A stretch of DNA of 64,000 nucleotides from Laburnicola sp. R22_1 (lineage: Eukaryota; Ascomycota; Dothideomycetes; Pleosporales; Didymosphaeriaceae): NCBI GenBank assembly GCA_014281115.1, contig JACONQ010000005.1, positions 310,001-374,000 of the forward strand. The letters are read 5' to 3'. Positions 60,418 to 64,000 of the stretch are shown here, piece by piece. The translations under genes were made by a program, and so were the position numbers. Within the stretch, counting starts at the first letter, position 1; each line of letters opens with the position of its first letter. Under the pieces are notes generated by a model that was not told the DNA's origin, did not search any database, and was given only the letters and a program-made list of their open reading frames with translations.

Positions 60418-62197
60418 GCGCATATAGTGTCCGAACATATAGGGTTTCCGAACACCGCGCCACAACACCACACCTGCAGAAAACACGCGATATCTCTCCA
60501 CAACGCTCATTAATATGGACGCCCGCGAGGTTGCTATACAATCCGCTATTAACGATCTTAATACAGGTCTTTATACTAGCCAGCGCGCCGCTGCGAAGGC
60601 GTATAGTATCCCTTTGTCAACGCTGCACGGTCGACTACGTGGCGCAACAAACAGCGCACTCAGCCATTAGCATTAACAGCAGCTGACTCCTCTACAGGAG
60701 GATTTTCTAGTAGACTAGATCCTCGAAGAAGACGCACGCGCCTGCCCTCCCTCACACGCTCGCGCGCGAGAAATAGCGAATCAAATTCTGCGTATAAATG
60801 GCGACAACCAGCCTATTAGCAAGCTCTAGCTCTCACACTTCCTCTAGCGCCAGCCACGCGTTGCCTCTATAGTTGGCAGAAAGCTAGAGGCTTAGAGAGC
60901 TAATACAGCAACACTAGAGTAGCTACGCGCGTTTCTAGAGCTCTATAAGCAGACTTAACAGCGGCTTAATATACAGGCGGAGAATACATACAATATAGAT
61001 AAGACTAGTATTACTCTAGGGGTATATACTAACACTAGAGTACTCTCTAGTAGTTAGAAAAAGAAGGCTTACATTTGGTCTTTAGAGAATCGCGAGTAGG
61101 TCTCTATAATTAAGTGCGTATTAGCGACAGGGCAGAAACTACGCTGCGCAGTTATCTTTAAAGGCCAGAGCCTATAGACTATCTAGTTCCTAGCCAAATC
61201 TATGCCTAGCTGGCTCTATACAACCTCTAAGAACAAATAGACATTAAAAGCGATAGGTGCTAAGTGGCTACAGCGTATATTTATACCTAAGACAGCTATA
61301 GGTAATAGCTAGTACCGCCTTCTTATTCTCGATAGTCACGGCAGCTATATTAATATAGACTTCCTTTAGCTCTATAAGCAGCATTAAATCGAGCTCCTAT
61401 ACCTACCTGCGCATGCCTCGCACGTCCTACAGCCTCTAGATCTCGCTTCTTTCTCTGTAATTAAGTCTAGTTACAGACATTAGATCTAGGAGCTTGCATT
61501 ACTTAATAACGCTGTGCCTATTAAGAAGGAGCACTTTATCACCTGCTATTATTAAGCTAGGGAGGAAGGCTTCACAGAGCGTGTGATTTAAGCTAGCTAG
61601 TAGGCATCTAGTATCTGCCCATTTAATATTAATTACGTGCTTAGCTCGTCGCAGGTCTCTTAGAGGCCTACTACGCCTACACGTTAGCAGCAGCCTTAGC
61701 AGCAGCTCTAGAGCTTCCTCTTAACTCTCTAGGGCCCTCACAATCTCTATATAGCATAGCGTAGCGTCTAGAGCGTCGAGAATATAGGTCGTACGACCCG
61801 GCTGCTCCTATAGAAAGCAGATAAGGCTCTAGCAGCTGCAAATACTAGAGCTGCAGGCCTAGAAGCAGAGAAAAGACGCCTTAAGCAGCAGCTAGAGATA
61901 TCTACCTCTTAGCATCAGCGTAAGCGCGTTCGAGTAGACCCAAATTAACGCTTTGTAGAGGTAGAGAGTATTAGGAAGACTATACGCGCAGCTAAGACTT
62001 TAGTAGTCTAACCACGTAGATTTACTATATTAAGCACCTTAGAAATAGCTGCTATAGCTACAGCAGCTGCAGCGCTTAAATCTATGTGTAGTTAATGGCA
62101 ATTATAAGTAGCGTTGCTAAGATATTACGTGTTTTCTGTAGGTGTGGTGTTGTGGCGCGGTGTTTGGAAACCCTATGTATTCGGACACTATATGCGC
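60418..62197 (+). mobile_element. Pogo-like DNA transposon, family D, GC-richer (1780 bp)
   Basis: Terminal inverted repeats begin GCGCATATAGTGTCCGAA and continue GGGTTTCCGAACACCGCGCC with small mismatches. TA flanks lie at 60416-60417 and 62198-62199. It is visibly less AT-rich than its host sequence, which suggests a later arrival. Confidence 0.92.
60515..62107 (+). pseudogene. Pogo-like transposase, family D, with coiled coil
   Basis: The frame (531 codons) is uninterrupted by indels but carries many TAG/TAA codons where Gln or Trp is expected. The helix-turn-helix reads TSQRAAAKAYSIPLSTLHGR. The DDE core shows NTYNIDKTS, LLILDSHGSYINIDF and HASHVLQPLDLASFS. The C-terminus has a leucine-zipper-like AAGLEAEKRRLKQQLEI and no zinc knuckle, unlike families A to C. 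The stop may be 62095 or 62107, since the first TAA could be a mutated CAA. Confidence 0.88.
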
Positions 62198-62527
62198 TAG
62201 CTTAGCACAAAAATGCTTAAAGATGCGTAGACTTGCGCAGACTTGCGCAAATGTACACAAATAGTCTAAATAAGTAATTTTTTTAAAGCTTTATAACTTT
62301 TTAACTAGTAAAGTTATAAATTTAATTTTTAATAGATTTATAAAGAAAATACTAGTTTTTAATTATTTAATTTAAAAATACTATTTTTATTATATAATTA
62401 GTTAGTAATTAATAGAAAACTCTTTATTTTGCTAGTTATTATATATATTACGTAATAATATTATATAAATATATAGTACTAATAATATAATATATAAATA
62501 TTAAAAAGTTTTAATAAAAGTAAAGTA
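62198..62527. repeat. Right arm of the long inverted repeat
   Basis: Reverse-complement partner of about 57630-57960. Its inner end carries CTTGCGCAGACTTGCGCA. It is cut at 62527 by the next transposon. Confidence 0.72.
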
Positions 62528-64000
62528 ACATATTCTATTAGTAGTCCGAACAGATTAGTCCGCCGGATAGTTTTTGCCAAGACTACAACACTTTACTATG
62601 AATTATAATGTCTTAATAACACGACGCATTATTATCTAATCAAGAAGGCAGAATTAAGCTTGCCCTTTACGCCTATTAGAATAAGCAAATTTTAAGCCTA
62701 CGACGCGCTGCTGCAGTATATAATATTTTAAAGTCTACACTAAGCAATTAAATTAACAAAATTACCGCCTAAGCAGATACACGATTAGGCATGGCAAAGC
62801 TTACTGCGACTAAAGAGTAGACGCTCATATAGTATATCCTTAACCTAGATTCGCGAGGATTTGCACCCTAGCTAGGTAAGGTGAAAGATATGGCCAACAA
62901 ACTGCTGGCTGCGCGGCACAGAGATCCTATAGGATAATGCTAGGCTTAGCGCTTTGTAAAGCGCGTACCTAAGCTTAAAATGGCTTTTAATCGAGCGAAG
63001 GACTAATAGAGGATATAATAGAAAGACCTAGAGGTTATAAATGCGTGGTTTTAGCTAGTAGAGGACATAAAAGCTAAGTATAGAGTGCAGAATAAAGACA
63101 TCTATAACTTTAATAAGACAGGCTTCTAGATAGGAGTTATTAGCTTAATGAAGGTTGTAACTAGTTTAGAAAGACGTTTTTAACCTACGCTTGTTTAGCC
63201 AGGCAACTGCGAGTGGGTTACAGTGATTTAGAGTATTTGCGCTACTAGGTATGCTGCCCCGTCCTTTATTATCTATAAAGGGCAAGTCCACATCTTAGCG
63301 TGGTATAAGGAGACTAGTATCCCCCGCGATTAGAAGCTCTTAGTCTCTAAGACCGGCTGGACTAATAGCGAGCTTAGAGTCGCGTAATTAAAGTACTTTA
63401 ACACGTATATAAGGCCGCGCATAGTAGAGTCATAAAGGTTACTTATTCTGGACGGCTATAAGAGCTACCACTCCTAGGATTTTAAGGATTATTGCCTAGA
63501 ACAGAAGATCCTAACACTCTGTATGCTAGCGCACTTATCTCATATCCTCTAGCCGCTTAATGTGGTCTGTTTCGCGCCACTAAAGCTAAAGTACTCCTAG
63601 CGCGTGCGAAACTTAGCGCGCCGACGCGTCTTTTATATTAACAAAGAGGGCTTCCTATTGGCCTTTTGTAACGCGTTTTTTAATATGTTTATACTAGAAA
63701 ACTATAAAAAAGCCTTTAAGACCTCTAGACTTATTTCTTTAAATGCGTTAGTAGTGGTAAATCGCCTTAATGTGCGTATTCACACTCCACCTTAGGGTAC
63801 CCCACCGGATACACCATAGCAAGCCAGGACCCTAAGCAATACCCTTGAGTTTAGATCCCAGTTAAAGCTCGTACACGACTCTTTTATTCGGTCTCTACCT
63901 AATGCTAAATCGAGCTACTCACAGCTTATAAAAGGTGCTAAACTTATGCTCTACTATAGTGTACTTTAAGAAACCCGTATTAAGGAACTTAAGAAGCAAA
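62528..64000 (+). mobile_element. Pogo-like DNA transposon, family C copy 2, runs off the window
   Basis: The left inverted repeat begins ACATATTCTATTAGTAGTCC after TA (62526-62527) and continues with GATAGTTTTTGCCAAGACTA. The right end lies beyond 64000. Confidence 0.88.
62608..64000 (+). pseudogene. Pogo-like transposase, family C copy 2, partial
   Basis: From ATG 62608 the single frame can be followed to the window end with Gln/Trp-to-stop changes. It shows SLRRAAAVYNILKSTLS (helix-turn-helix), LNLDSRGFAP, DIYNFNKTGF (Asp to Asn), RLLILDGYKSYHS and ILTLCMLAHLSHIL. The longest open piece (63604-63795) is GC-richer. It is less eroded than copy 1. Confidence 0.85.

Overview
The window reads as nuclear DNA of a filamentous ascomycete (Pezizomycotina, most likely Dothideomycetes). 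The genes are compact, with short introns (49-181 nt) carrying fungal donor and CTAAC/CTGAC branch signals, and the products are recognisably fungal. Two compartments are fused. Positions 1 to about 20,100 are GC-balanced and gene-bearing. Positions about 20,200 to 64,000 are a 44-kb AT-rich block with no intact host gene, made of nested transposons with the signature of repeat-induced point mutation (RIP: CpA to TpA, with Gln and Trp codons turned into stops).

Gene-rich part, left to right: a divergent 14-3-3-like protein (+); PRP31 (-) and CLF1 (+), two spliceosome factors sharing one 344-bp divergent promoter; a dead nitroreductase (+); an omega-type glutathione transferase (-); a conserved-looking basic protein of unknown function (-); translation factor eIF3h (-), with a probable GC-AG intron; and a Zn2Cys6 transcription factor (-). 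Most are housekeeping RNA-processing and translation genes. No biosynthetic or operon-like cluster is evident.

Repeat block: a Tc1-type element and a pogo-like element sit 3 bp apart at the border and are the least mutated. Next come a Ty3/gypsy element with a perfect 5-bp target duplication and a pogo-like insertion inside it; a solo copia LTR; a chromodomain gypsy element, also carrying a pogo-like insertion; a 6.75-kb Ty1/copia element with an inverted truncated sister copy and extra LTR pieces; and a cluster of further pogo-like elements, a MITE and long inverted repeat arms. The last element runs off the window.

Two observations stand out. First, the pogo-like and Tc1 transposase reading frames keep exact coding length (three copies of one family are all 1653 nt) while holding many stops: they were killed by point mutation alone, not by indels. 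Most of these pogo-like transposases end in a CCHC zinc knuckle. Second, the copia primer-binding site matches the anticodon arm of a tRNA-Met, which implies half-tRNA priming, and its LTRs contain a 19-bp minisatellite that varies in copy number between copies. I found no convincing new defence or metabolic system. The most unusual host gene is the 14-3-3-like protein, in which the phosphopeptide-binding residues appear to be lost.
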